Source: Bacteroidales bacterium (GTDB lineage: Bacteria > Bacteroidota > Bacteroidia > Bacteroidales > GCA-2748055). From it: a stretch of 64,000 bases of DNA. Positions 53,702 to 61,081 of this stretch are shown here, in pieces. Under the pieces are notes generated by a model, which worked only from the letters and a program-made list of their open reading frames with translations, was not told the DNA's origin and searched no databases. Where the stretch lies: contig JACJXF010000012.1 in assembly GCA_020636775.1 (NCBI GenBank), positions 9,935 through 73,934 on the forward strand, in the 5' to 3' direction. The translations under genes and the position numbers were made by a program. Numbering within the stretch: position 1 is the stretch's first letter; every line of letters starts with the position of its first letter.

Positions 53702-55033
53702 TTAACGTCTCATCATTGGATTACGCATCATACGGGCCATATTCTTGCCTCCGCTCATCATCTTCATCATTTTACGCGTTTCTTCAAACTGCTTTATCAG
53801 GCGGTTAACCTCCTGAATGGTTGTTCCACTTCCTTCAGCTATTCTTTTCTTGCGGGTGCCGTTTAAAATTTCAGGCTCATTTCGCTCGCGGGGAGTCATC
53901 GACTGAATGATCGCTTCAATACCTTTAAAAGCATCATCATCAATATCAACGTTCTTGAGTGCTTTGCCAACTCCTGGAATCATACTGGCCAGATCCTTGA
54001 TATTTCCCATCTTTTTGATCTGGTTGATCTGACTTAGGAAATCGTCAAATCCGAACTGGTTTTTAGCTATCTTCTTCTGAAGTTGTCTGGCCTGCTCTGT
54101 ATCGAACTGTTCCTGTGCTTTTTCCACCAGTGAAACAATGTCTCCCATCCCCAAAATCCTGTCGGCCATACGCTCAGGATAAAAAATATCAAGAGCATCC
54201 ATTTTCTCGCCGGTACCTACAAATTTGATAGGTTTGTTTACTACAGCACGTATTGATAAAGCTGCTCCACCACGGGTATCTCCATCGAGTTTGGTGAGGA
54301 CAACTCCATCAAAATTAAGCCTGTCGTTAAATTCCTTTGCCGTATTCACCGCATCCTGTCCTGTCATGGCATCCACAACAAACAGTATTTCATCGGGCTG
54401 AACAGCCTGCTTAATGGCAGCAATCTCATTCATCATCTCCTGGTCAACTGCCAGCCGGCCTGCGGTATCAATAATCACAAGATTATTTCCGTTTGCCTTA
54501 GCATGCTTAATAGCCGCCTTTGCAATTTTTACAGGATCAGTATTTCCTTCCTCTGTATAAACCGGTATATCGATCTGTTGACCAAGTACCTTGAGCTGTT
54601 CAATGGCAGCAGGTCTGTACACGTCGCCTGCAACCAGCAAAGGATTCTTAGCTTTTTTTGTTTTAAGGAACCTGGCAAGCTTTCCTGAAAATGTAGTTTT
54701 ACCGGATCCCTGAAGACCTGCAATCAGAATAACCGCAGGATTTCCCTTAATGTTAATTTCAGCGCCTTTACCTCCCATTAATTCAGCGAGTTCATCGTGA
54801 ACTATTTTAATCATCATCTGGGATGGCTTGATGGCAGTGAGCACATTCTGACCAAGTGCTTTTTCCTTCACCGTATCGGTAAAAGTCTTCGCAATCTTAT
54901 AATTGACATCGGCATCGAGAAGCGCTCGTCTCACATCCTTAAGCGTTTCAGCAATATTTATATCGGTAATTCTTCCCTGTCCCTTGAGAATCTGGAATGA
55001 TTTTTCCAGTCGTTCGGATAAATTTTCAAACAT
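53702..55033 (-). CDS. ffh: Signal recognition particle protein Ffh
   Basis: A 443-residue SRP54-type GTPase that binds signal sequences of nascent inner-membrane proteins and delivers ribosomes to FtsY. The N domain (1-90) starts MFENLSERLEKSFQ and has DVRRALLDADVNYKIAK. The G domain has G1 GLQGSGKTTFSGKLA (~108-122), DTAGRL (~189-194) and TKLDGDTRGGAALS (~247-260). The M domain (~300-443) is Met-rich and ends KMMSGGKNMARMMRNPMMRR. It is transcribed from a good promoter at 55056-55087 that overlaps a 16-base inverted repeat. 4.5S RNA is not encoded nearby. Confidence 0.97.
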   Translation of the reverse strand: MFENLSERLEKSFQILKGQGRITDINIAETLKDVRRALLDADVNYKIAKTFTDTVKEKALGQNVLTAIKPSQMMIKIVHDELAELMGGKGAEINIKGNPAVILIAGLQGSGKTTFSGKLARFLKTKKAKNPLLVAGDVYRPAAIEQLKVLGQQIDIPVYTEEGNTDPVKIAKAAIKHAKANGNNLVIIDTAGRLAVDQEMMNEIAAIKQAVQPDEILFVVDAMTGQDAVNTAKEFNDRLNFDGVVLTKLDGDTRGGAALSIRAVVNKPIKFVGTGEKMDALDIFYPERMADRILGMGDIVSLVEKAQEQFDTEQARQLQKKIAKNQFGFDDFLSQINQIKKMGNIKDLASMIPGVGKALKNVDIDDDAFKGIEAIIQSMTPRERNEPEILNGTRKKRIAEGSGTTIQEVNRLIKQFEETRKMMKMMSGGKNMARMMRNPMMRR

Positions 55034-55055
55034 GCGATTCTGATTTTAATGCCTG

Positions 55056-55087
55056 CAAAAATAAAGAAAATTGGTTCAAGAACCAAC
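55056..55087 (-). promoter_or_regulatory. ffh promoter
   Basis: On the minus strand GTTG (complement of 55084-55087), a 20-base spacer and a perfect TATTTTTG (complement of 55056-55063) match the Bacteroidetes consensus with one mismatch. The leader is about 15-20 bases. Confidence 0.68.
55071..55086. promoter_or_regulatory. 16-base inverted repeat inside the ffh promoter (operator candidate)
   Basis: TTGGTTC (55071-55077), two bases and GAACCAA (55080-55086) form perfect 7-base arms lying between and partly over the -33 element of ffh. This geometry suits a homodimeric repressor. No regulator gene is nearby. Confidence 0.45.
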
Positions 55088-55283
55088 ATCATTTTAGCAT
55101 TGAAAAGGCAGAGAATCCGTGGACTTAAAATTGGGGGTATAAACTCAAGTTGAAATCTGTCAAATCGCTTAAGTAGTATTAGTTCAGATAATTATGTTCA
55201 GGCTTCATTTGTTCTCTTTATAAATTATCAACAGATGTTTATTTCTTTCGCATCGATAAGCATGGATGATGACAAAATATTTC

Positions 55284-55291
55284 TACTTTTG
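55284..55291 (+). promoter_or_regulatory. Candidate -7 element for the TPR-comA-aroE operon
   Basis: TACTTTTG matches TAnnTTTG exactly, 16 bases before the ATG of the TPR gene. No -33 TTTG is seen at the right distance. Confidence 0.45.
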
Positions 55292-55307
55292 AGGCAAATT
55301 TCCATCT

Positions 55308-56714
55308 ATGGATAGATTCAGAGAGCATATGCAGGAAGAAGATGAATTTCGCCAGGTACTGGAACGTTACGAGGATATGGTGGAGAGAAAATCTTCCTAC
55401 TTTTTTGATGTGGAAGAATTTGAGCTTATAATTGATTATTTTCTGGATATACGCAACTTTAAAAAAGCCTATGAAGCTGCTGAAATTGCACAACGACAGC
55501 ATCCAGCCTCAACAGAGATTGTAATCAAGGTTATTCAGATTTACCTTGAGACCAATCAACCGGCTCAGGCGATTGATAAACTCAAGGAGATACCTGAATG
55601 GGATTTGGAAAATCCCGATATATACCTCCTGAGAGGAACTGCCCTTGCACAGCTTGGCAAAATAAGTGATGCGGAAAAACAGTTTGATATTGCATTAAGT
55701 AAAACTGAAGAGGACAAAGTTGAGATTCTTATAAATATCTCCATGGCCTTTGAAAATGCAAGAAAATTTAAGCTGGCCATAAAATACCTTAGAATCGCTT
55801 TCGAACTGGAACCGGATAATCTTACCATTCTGTACGACCTGGGTTTTTATTACGAGCGACTCCACGAATATGCTACCAGTATTGAATTTTATAATCTGTA
55901 TCTCGATGAAGATCCCTATTCGGATAACGTCTGGTACAACCTGGGTGTAGTCTATTACAAAATAAATCAGCCTCAGAAAGCCCTGGAAGCTTACGATTAT
56001 GCTATCGCGGTTAATCCGACCTACGCCTCAGCCTATTTCAATAAAGCCAATATTTATGCAAATGATTCTGATTTCCAGAATGCAATTGCAGTGTACCAAG
56101 ACTTCCTAAGTCTCGAAGATGACCATATTCAGGGCTGGTGCTACCTTGGAGAGTGTTATGATCAGATTGAGGCCCACGAAATGGCTTTAAAGACCTATAA
56201 AAGAGTTATTGAAATAGATAATTCCTTCTCTGAAGGCTGGTTTGGAGCCGGTCTGGCTTATCTTTCCATGGAAAAATTTAATGATGCAATTGCCTATTTG
56301 CTCAAGGCAATTGAATTGGATAAGGAAAATTCAGACTACTGGTTCCATCTTGGCGAATGCTATGAAAACACACATGCGGTGCCGGAAGCAGTTAAATGCT
56401 ATAAACAAACCATTCTGCTTGATAATAAGGATGAACAAGCCTGGTTTAATTTATCGAAAATCTACTTCATACATAAGGAATATACCACTGCACTGGAAAC
56501 CCTGATAGAAGGAATTGAATTAAATCCTGAAGATGCTGACCTGCTTTCTCTCCAGGCTGCCTGTTATTTCAAATTGTCGAAAAGTTCTGCCGGCCTGGAA
56601 TCTCTTAAAAAAGCGGTTCAAAAAAGTCTTAAAGTTGCAGATGAATTTTTTAAATTGTACCCCGAAGGTTTGAAAGAAAAGAAGATTCTCAAATTGCTGA
56701 ATAAGCTCAACTAA
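55308..56714 (+). CDS. Tetratricopeptide repeat protein
   Basis: A 468-residue cytoplasmic protein without signal peptide. It is made of about eleven to twelve consecutive TPR units from residue ~45 to ~450, such as PDIYLLRGTALAQLGKISDA, YDLGFYYERLHEYATSIEFY, VWYNLGVVYYKINQPQKALE and AWFNLSKIYFIHKEYTTALE. TPR arrays scaffold protein-protein contacts, so this protein probably organises a complex. It is first in a tight operon with the ComA-like synthase (9-base gap), aroE and an acyl-ACP thioesterase. No enzymatic domain was seen and its partner is unknown. Confidence 0.88.
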   Translation: MDRFREHMQEEDEFRQVLERYEDMVERKSSYFFDVEEFELIIDYFLDIRNFKKAYEAAEIAQRQHPASTEIVIKVIQIYLETNQPAQAIDKLKEIPEWDLENPDIYLLRGTALAQLGKISDAEKQFDIALSKTEEDKVEILINISMAFENARKFKLAIKYLRIAFELEPDNLTILYDLGFYYERLHEYATSIEFYNLYLDEDPYSDNVWYNLGVVYYKINQPQKALEAYDYAIAVNPTYASAYFNKANIYANDSDFQNAIAVYQDFLSLEDDHIQGWCYLGECYDQIEAHEMALKTYKRVIEIDNSFSEGWFGAGLAYLSMEKFNDAIAYLLKAIELDKENSDYWFHLGECYENTHAVPEAVKCYKQTILLDNKDEQAWFNLSKIYFIHKEYTTALETLIEGIELNPEDADLLSLQAACYFKLSKSSAGLESLKKAVQKSLKVADEFFKLYPEGLKEKKILKLLNKLN

Positions 56715-56723
56715 AACTGCCCT

Positions 56724-57506
56724 ATGAATATTAAACTGCCCTACCTTCCCGATCGCTCAAAAAAGAAACGGGAATCTGGTGTAACTATGATGATGGATAA
56801 AGGCCTTAGCCTGATTGAAGCTGAAAGTTTCGTTCAGAGCAGTTCTGAGTTTACCGATCTGGTTAAATTTGGATTTGGCACATCACTCCTTAATTCCCAA
56901 CTTAAGGAGAAAGTCAAACTATACAAAAAAGCAGGAATCGCTCCCTATTTCGGCGGAACGCTTTTTGAGCTCTTCATTGTTCGCGATATGTACGATGAAT
57001 TCAGAAAATATATTTCTGACTCTGGCCTTGAGTATGTCGAAGTTTCAGACGGATCCATTCTCTTGGATCATGATGAGAAACTGGAATATATCCATCGTTT
57101 AAGCAAAGATTTTACAGTTCTCTCTGAAGTTGGTTCAAAGGTAAAAGATGTGGAGATTCCACCCGACGAATGGGTAAACTTTATGAAAGCCGAACTGGAA
57201 GCTGGTGCATGGAAAGTTATTGCCGAGGCGAGGGAAAGCGGAACAATAGGTATTTATAACTCCGACGGATCTGCCAATACTTTTCTCATTGACGACATCG
57301 TTGAACATGTATCGGTGGATAAGGTACTCTGGGAAGCACCGAACAAGGCACAGCAGGTATGGTTTATCAAACTTCTTGGTGCTGATGTAAATCTCGGAAA
57401 CATTGCTCCTTATGAAGTGGTGTCGCTGGAAGCCCTGAGACTTGGATTACGCGGAGATACCTTATTTGATTTCCTTCCCCAGGAATTCCAGGACAAGAAA
57501 CTCTAG
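56724..57506 (+). CDS. ComA-like phosphosulfolactate synthase family protein
   Basis: A 260-residue TIM-barrel protein resembling ComA, which adds sulfite to phosphoenolpyruvate to give phosphosulfolactate. Family-type motifs run through it: GVTMMMDKGLSLIEAE (~19-34), LVKFGFGTSLLN (~46-57), YFGGTLFELF (~75-84), EYVEVSDGSILL (~103-114), VLSEVGSKVKD (~131-141), VIAEARESGTIGIYNSDG (~165-182), VLWEAPNKAQQVWFIKLLG (~202-220), VNLGNIAPYEVVSLEALRLGLRGDT (split, ~222-246). In methanogens the pathway leads to coenzyme M; in this phylum a sulfonate such as cysteate or sulfolactate for sulfonolipids is a reasonable but untested idea. It sits 17 bases before aroE. Substrate specificity is unproven. Confidence 0.83.
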   Translation: MNIKLPYLPDRSKKKRESGVTMMMDKGLSLIEAESFVQSSSEFTDLVKFGFGTSLLNSQLKEKVKLYKKAGIAPYFGGTLFELFIVRDMYDEFRKYISDSGLEYVEVSDGSILLDHDEKLEYIHRLSKDFTVLSEVGSKVKDVEIPPDEWVNFMKAELEAGAWKVIAEARESGTIGIYNSDGSANTFLIDDIVEHVSVDKVLWEAPNKAQQVWFIKLLGADVNLGNIAPYEVVSLEALRLGLRGDTLFDFLPQEFQDKKL

Positions 57507-57523
57507 GCTGAAACAATAAATCT

Positions 57524-58261
57524 ATGTATGGTTTAATCGGATATCCTCTTTCTCATTCCTTTTCAAGGAGTTTCTTTACAGAGAAGTTTGAAAAAGAGAA
57601 TATCTCACAGGAGTATCTTAATTTTCCACTCAGGGATATTCAGGAATTCCCCGGATTAATAAAAAATCATCAGGAACTCCAGGGACTCAATGTCACCATA
57701 CCTTACAAAGAAAAAATTATTCCCTTCCTGGATGAACTGGATACTGTAGCTTCTGAAATTTTAGCTGTAAACACCATTAAATGTATTCGCAGCCATGATA
57801 AAATCATTTTAAAGGGATACAATACTGACGTTTACGGATTCAGAAAATCGCTTGAAGAAACTATTCCACAAGGCAGATCCCTCACCAGGGCATTGATTCT
57901 TGGAACCGGAGGAGCCTCAAAAGCTGTGGCATATGTTTTAAAATCCCTCGGAATAAATTTTGATTTTGTCAGTACCCGCTCCCGGCAAGCCTATAGCTAT
58001 GAAGATCTTAGTGATAAAATTATGGATAAATGTCAGTTGATTGTTAATACTACTCCCCTTGGAACTTTTCCTGATACTGATCAATGCCCGGATATCCCAT
58101 ACCATTTGCTGCATCCGGATCATATCCTGTTCGATTTAATTTATAACCCCTCTCTCAGTCTTTTTCTTAAAAAGGGAAAGGAAAGAGGAGCGACCATATC
58201 CAATGGTCTCAAAATGTTGGAATACCAGGCTTTAAAGTCCTGGGAAATCTGGAATTCCTGA
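57524..58261 (+). CDS. aroE: Shikimate dehydrogenase
   Basis: A 245-residue AroE, slightly short but complete, reducing 3-dehydroshikimate with NADPH in chorismate synthesis. Visible are the substrate-binding YPLSHSFSRSFF (7-18), NVTIPYKEKI with catalytic Lys62 (56-65), NTDVYGFRKSLE and the nucleotide loop GTGGASKAVAYVLKSL. NTTPLGTFPD and the C-terminal GLKMLEYQALKSWEIW complete the family pattern. It is placed between the ComA-like synthase and an acyl-ACP thioesterase with gaps of 17 and 11 bases, so expression is coupled with genes of different pathways. Related quinate/shikimate paralogues cannot be fully excluded. Confidence 0.94.
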   Translation: MYGLIGYPLSHSFSRSFFTEKFEKENISQEYLNFPLRDIQEFPGLIKNHQELQGLNVTIPYKEKIIPFLDELDTVASEILAVNTIKCIRSHDKIILKGYNTDVYGFRKSLEETIPQGRSLTRALILGTGGASKAVAYVLKSLGINFDFVSTRSRQAYSYEDLSDKIMDKCQLIVNTTPLGTFPDTDQCPDIPYHLLHPDHILFDLIYNPSLSLFLKKGKERGATISNGLKMLEYQALKSWEIWNS

Positions 58262-58272
58262 AAGAAAATATT

Positions 58273-59037
58273 ATGAAATACCCTGAGTCTTCCCCCGTAA
58301 CATGGACCGATTCTTACAGAGTTCATTCCTATCATTCCGATCGCTTTGGAAAACTTAGGGTGAATGTAATTGCTGCTTTTCTTCAGGAAAGTGCATGGCT
58401 TCACTCCAATGCCTGTGGTATCGGTTATAGGGATCTTTTGGAAATTGGTAAAATGTGGATTTTGTCCGGACTCAAAATTGCGATTAAGTCATATCCGGTA
58501 TGGGGAGACAATCTAACAATGAACACCTGGGGAAACGAATATGCAGATCCTTTTGCCTATCGTGACTTTGAATTAATCGATGACGGAGGCATTCAAATTA
58601 TTGCAGGAAGTACAAGCTGGCTTCTTATAAATGCCGACAATCACCGCCCAAACCGCATAACAGCAGAATATCAAAAAATACCGCCCCGAATGCATGGCTC
58701 AGGAAGTGGTAAACCTGAAAGAATACCATCCTTCGCACCTGACGGAGCTGAGGAAAGAAGAACCGCCAATATTTCTGATATTGATATATACCAGCACGTT
58801 AATAATGCAAAGTATATCGAATACTGCACTGACCTGATCCCGATTGAATTTTGGGACAGGAAAGAAATACAGACACTTACAATAAATTACCTCAGTGAAT
58901 GCCTTCCCGGAAACCTAATACTGTTCAGAACAAGATGGGAAAGTGAAAATGAATTATTTATTTCGGCAATTAATGAAAGTCGTGGGAGAGAGGTTTTTCG
59001 TTCAGTTTTCTCCTTCAGAGACAGAATCCCTAAATAA
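58273..59037 (+). CDS. Acyl-ACP thioesterase
   Basis: A 254-residue double-hotdog thioesterase of the bacterial FatA/FatB-like family that releases free fatty acids from acyl carrier protein. The first hotdog (~10-130) has VNVIAAFLQESAWLHSNACGIGY and LTMNTWGNEYADPFAYRDFEL. The second (~150-250) has DIYQHVNNAKYIEYCTDLIP, with Asn/His residues placed like the catalytic set. The chain-length preference is unknown. It is the last gene of the TPR operon and its final 8 bases overlap the convergent truA. Confidence 0.9.
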   Translation: MKYPESSPVTWTDSYRVHSYHSDRFGKLRVNVIAAFLQESAWLHSNACGIGYRDLLEIGKMWILSGLKIAIKSYPVWGDNLTMNTWGNEYADPFAYRDFELIDDGGIQIIAGSTSWLLINADNHRPNRITAEYQKIPPRMHGSGSGKPERIPSFAPDGAEERRTANISDIDIYQHVNNAKYIEYCTDLIPIEFWDRKEIQTLTINYLSECLPGNLILFRTRWESENELFISAINESRGREVFRSVFSFRDRIPK

Positions 59038-59824
59038 AATAGTCTGCACTCAGGAGGCTGCTACCCGATTTTGGAATATGAATGTCCCGGTATTTAATAT
59101 CAGTTAGAAATAACCCTTTTGCTTTAACTGAGTGACCTGCAGCGCCTCGGTCCTTTTTCTCAATTATTTCACGGATTGCTTGGGGAGGAAGCTTTCCTGC
59201 ACCAATATTCAAAAGAGTGCCTGCAATAGCCCTTACCATATTCCTTAGAAAACGGTCGGAAGTAATGCGAAAGACAAGTAATTCCGAATTTATCTGCTTC
59301 CATTCAGCAAACTGAAGATCGCAAATAAATGTCTTATTATTCCCGTGGAGTTTGCTAAAGCTTTCAAAGTCTTTGTATTCCAGGAGAATTTTACATGTCT
59401 TATTCATGGCTTCTAGATCGGGCTTTTTGGGGAGGTACAGGCTGTAATCCTGCAGGAAAGGATTCTTTGAAAGAGAAACCAGGTAATGATAAGTCCTCGA
59501 TATGGCATCAAAACGTGCATGTGAAGTTTCCTTCACTGCTTCAATATGATGAATTGTTATATCATGAGGAATAATACGATTTAACCTAAAGATTAGGCCT
59601 GGAATATTCTTGTTTTCAAGCTTATTGGAATCAAAATGGGCAATGTAATTAATGGCATGAACTCCGCTGTCGGTCCTGCCTGCACCGGTAAGACCTGTTT
59701 TTTCACCAAGCAGAATCTCCAGGGCTTTATCAAGCTCCCCCTGCACGGTGGACTTCCCCGGTTGCATTTGCCATCCCTGGAAATTACTTCCTTTAAAAGA
59801 TAAAGAAATGAAGAAGCGCTTCAA
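59030..59824 (-). CDS. truA: tRNA pseudouridine(38-40) synthase TruA
   Basis: A 264-residue TruA that isomerises uridines 38-40 in tRNA anticodon arms. The nucleophile Asp52 lies in GLTGAGRTDSGVHA, with the family opening KRFFISLSFKGSNFQGWQMQPG (split, 2-23), ARFDAISRTYHY and FLRNMVRAIAGTLLNIG. It starts with TTG: the codon directly upstream is a stop, and the first in-frame ATG would cut into the conserved N-terminal strand. Its end overlaps the convergent acyl-ACP thioesterase gene by 8 bases. Confidence 0.95.
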   Translation of the reverse strand: MKRFFISLSFKGSNFQGWQMQPGKSTVQGELDKALEILLGEKTGLTGAGRTDSGVHAINYIAHFDSNKLENKNIPGLIFRLNRIIPHDITIHHIEAVKETSHARFDAISRTYHYLVSLSKNPFLQDYSLYLPKKPDLEAMNKTCKILLEYKDFESFSKLHGNNKTFICDLQFAEWKQINSELLVFRITSDRFLRNMVRAIAGTLLNIGAGKLPPQAIREIIEKKDRGAAGHSVKAKGLFLTDIKYRDIHIPKSGSSLLSADYFI

Positions 59825-59911
59825 TTAAATGAGTATTATTTGATATAAAGATATTCAAAAGATATGAGAGGAGTTAATTACCAAAGCTGAAATACCAATG
59901 TTTAAAATTAT

Positions 59912-60931
59912 TTACCTGGCCTTATAGCTTGTCCATACACCATTTTTAAGTTTTGAGAGTCCAGCATTTGTACCAAACCAGATGGTGCCATCTTTAGCTG
60001 CCGCAATGGTATTAACTCTGTTCCCGGCAAGACCATCAGCAGGGGTGAAGCTGCTGAAAGTTGAATCATGTAGTTTACTTACACCATTGGTTGTTCCAAA
60101 CCAAATATCCCCCGAAATATCCTTTGCGATAGAGAGTACTGTATCGGAAATAAGACCATCTTCCATCGAATAAAAGGTCCAGTTCAGTCTTGTAAATGGA
60201 CTGGTATGATAGGCTGCTCCTTTGGTTGTGCCGTACCACTGACAGGTATCATCAGAAATTATTACGGTATTTATATAATTGGTTCTGAGCCCGGCCCATA
60301 CAGTATCGTAGGTTGTTGCTCCTGAAACTGCATCGGTATATTTAAATCTTGAAATACCACCGCCATATGTAGTTGCATAGGTGTAGCCATCGGCAGAGCA
60401 GGCAACAGAACTGATCCGGTATTCCTGGAGTATTTCTTCCCCTACACGGCCATACCAATCCGTCCATTCGCTATTATTAAAAATTGATAATCCTTCACTC
60501 GTGCCAATATACCTGGTATTATATTTATCGCTTGACAAGCATAATACTTCATCAGACAATATTCCTGAATTATCTTTCGAAAACTGTCCAAAATTAAGGA
60601 CCTCAGAGGAATTGAAGTGGAAGAAATTCAGGCCTGTCATTGATCCCAGCCAGATTGTATCACTTTCATTACTGGAAATCAATGCATCAGATACAGCTGA
60701 TTTGTCAGGAACCGGAAGATCAGGACAGGGGTTCCATTTATTCCCGGCAAAGCATACAATGCCCTTATCAGTTGCAATCCATAAATGGTTATATTTATCA
60801 ATTACTATTTTATTTATCTGATTGGAAGGCAGCGTAAAGAGGACTTTCTCTTCCTCCTTTTTACAGGATATGATGATTAAAATGAAGCTGACAGCAGCTA
60901 AAAAGCTTCTTATAATTGGTTTAATTTTCAT
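59912..60931 (-). CDS. Surface lipoprotein with a single Reg_prop seven-bladed propeller
   Basis: A 339-residue lipoprotein; the ATG at 60931 is preferred to a TTG two codons upstream. The lipobox is IIISC, and Cys is followed by KKEEEK, fitting the Bacteroidetes lipoprotein surface-export signal (X-K-E-E), so it is probably on the cell surface. About seven Reg_prop repeats run to the end: HLWIATDKGIVCF, TIWLGSMTGLNFF, TRYIGTSEGLSIF, YATTYGGGISRF, CQWYGTTKGAAYH, DIWFGTTNGVSKL and TIWFGTNAGLSKL. In hybrid two-component systems such propellers come in pairs with kinase domains; here there is only one propeller and no transmembrane helix or kinase. The ligand is unknown. Confidence 0.83.
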   Translation of the reverse strand: MKIKPIIRSFLAAVSFILIIISCKKEEEKVLFTLPSNQINKIVIDKYNHLWIATDKGIVCFAGNKWNPCPDLPVPDKSAVSDALISSNESDTIWLGSMTGLNFFHFNSSEVLNFGQFSKDNSGILSDEVLCLSSDKYNTRYIGTSEGLSIFNNSEWTDWYGRVGEEILQEYRISSVACSADGYTYATTYGGGISRFKYTDAVSGATTYDTVWAGLRTNYINTVIISDDTCQWYGTTKGAAYHTSPFTRLNWTFYSMEDGLISDTVLSIAKDISGDIWFGTTNGVSKLHDSTFSSFTPADGLAGNRVNTIAAAKDGTIWFGTNAGLSKLKNGVWTSYKAR

Positions 60932-60951
60932 ACACAATTTTTAAGGAAATA

Positions 60952-61014
60952 CAGGTCGCAGTATTGACAAATTAAGTCAATTACCCAGCGACCTGCACTA
61001 TAATTTAAATTATA
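60952..61014. repeat. Nested inverted repeats and a 16-base palindrome
   Basis: CAGGTCGC (60952-60959) pairs with GCGACCTG (60988-60995) and encloses a second perfect pair ATTGAC (60963-60968) / GTCAAT (60976-60981). Four bases on is the perfect 16-base palindrome TATAATTTAAATTATA (60999-61014). They sit between the two minus-strand genes without a T-run, so a simple terminator is not evident. Confidence 0.65.
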
Positions 61015-61081
61015 TCACAAATTGAATCTATTGCTATGCTCATCTGGTTTCTGCAGACAGAGATTCAATTCATTTCAGCAT

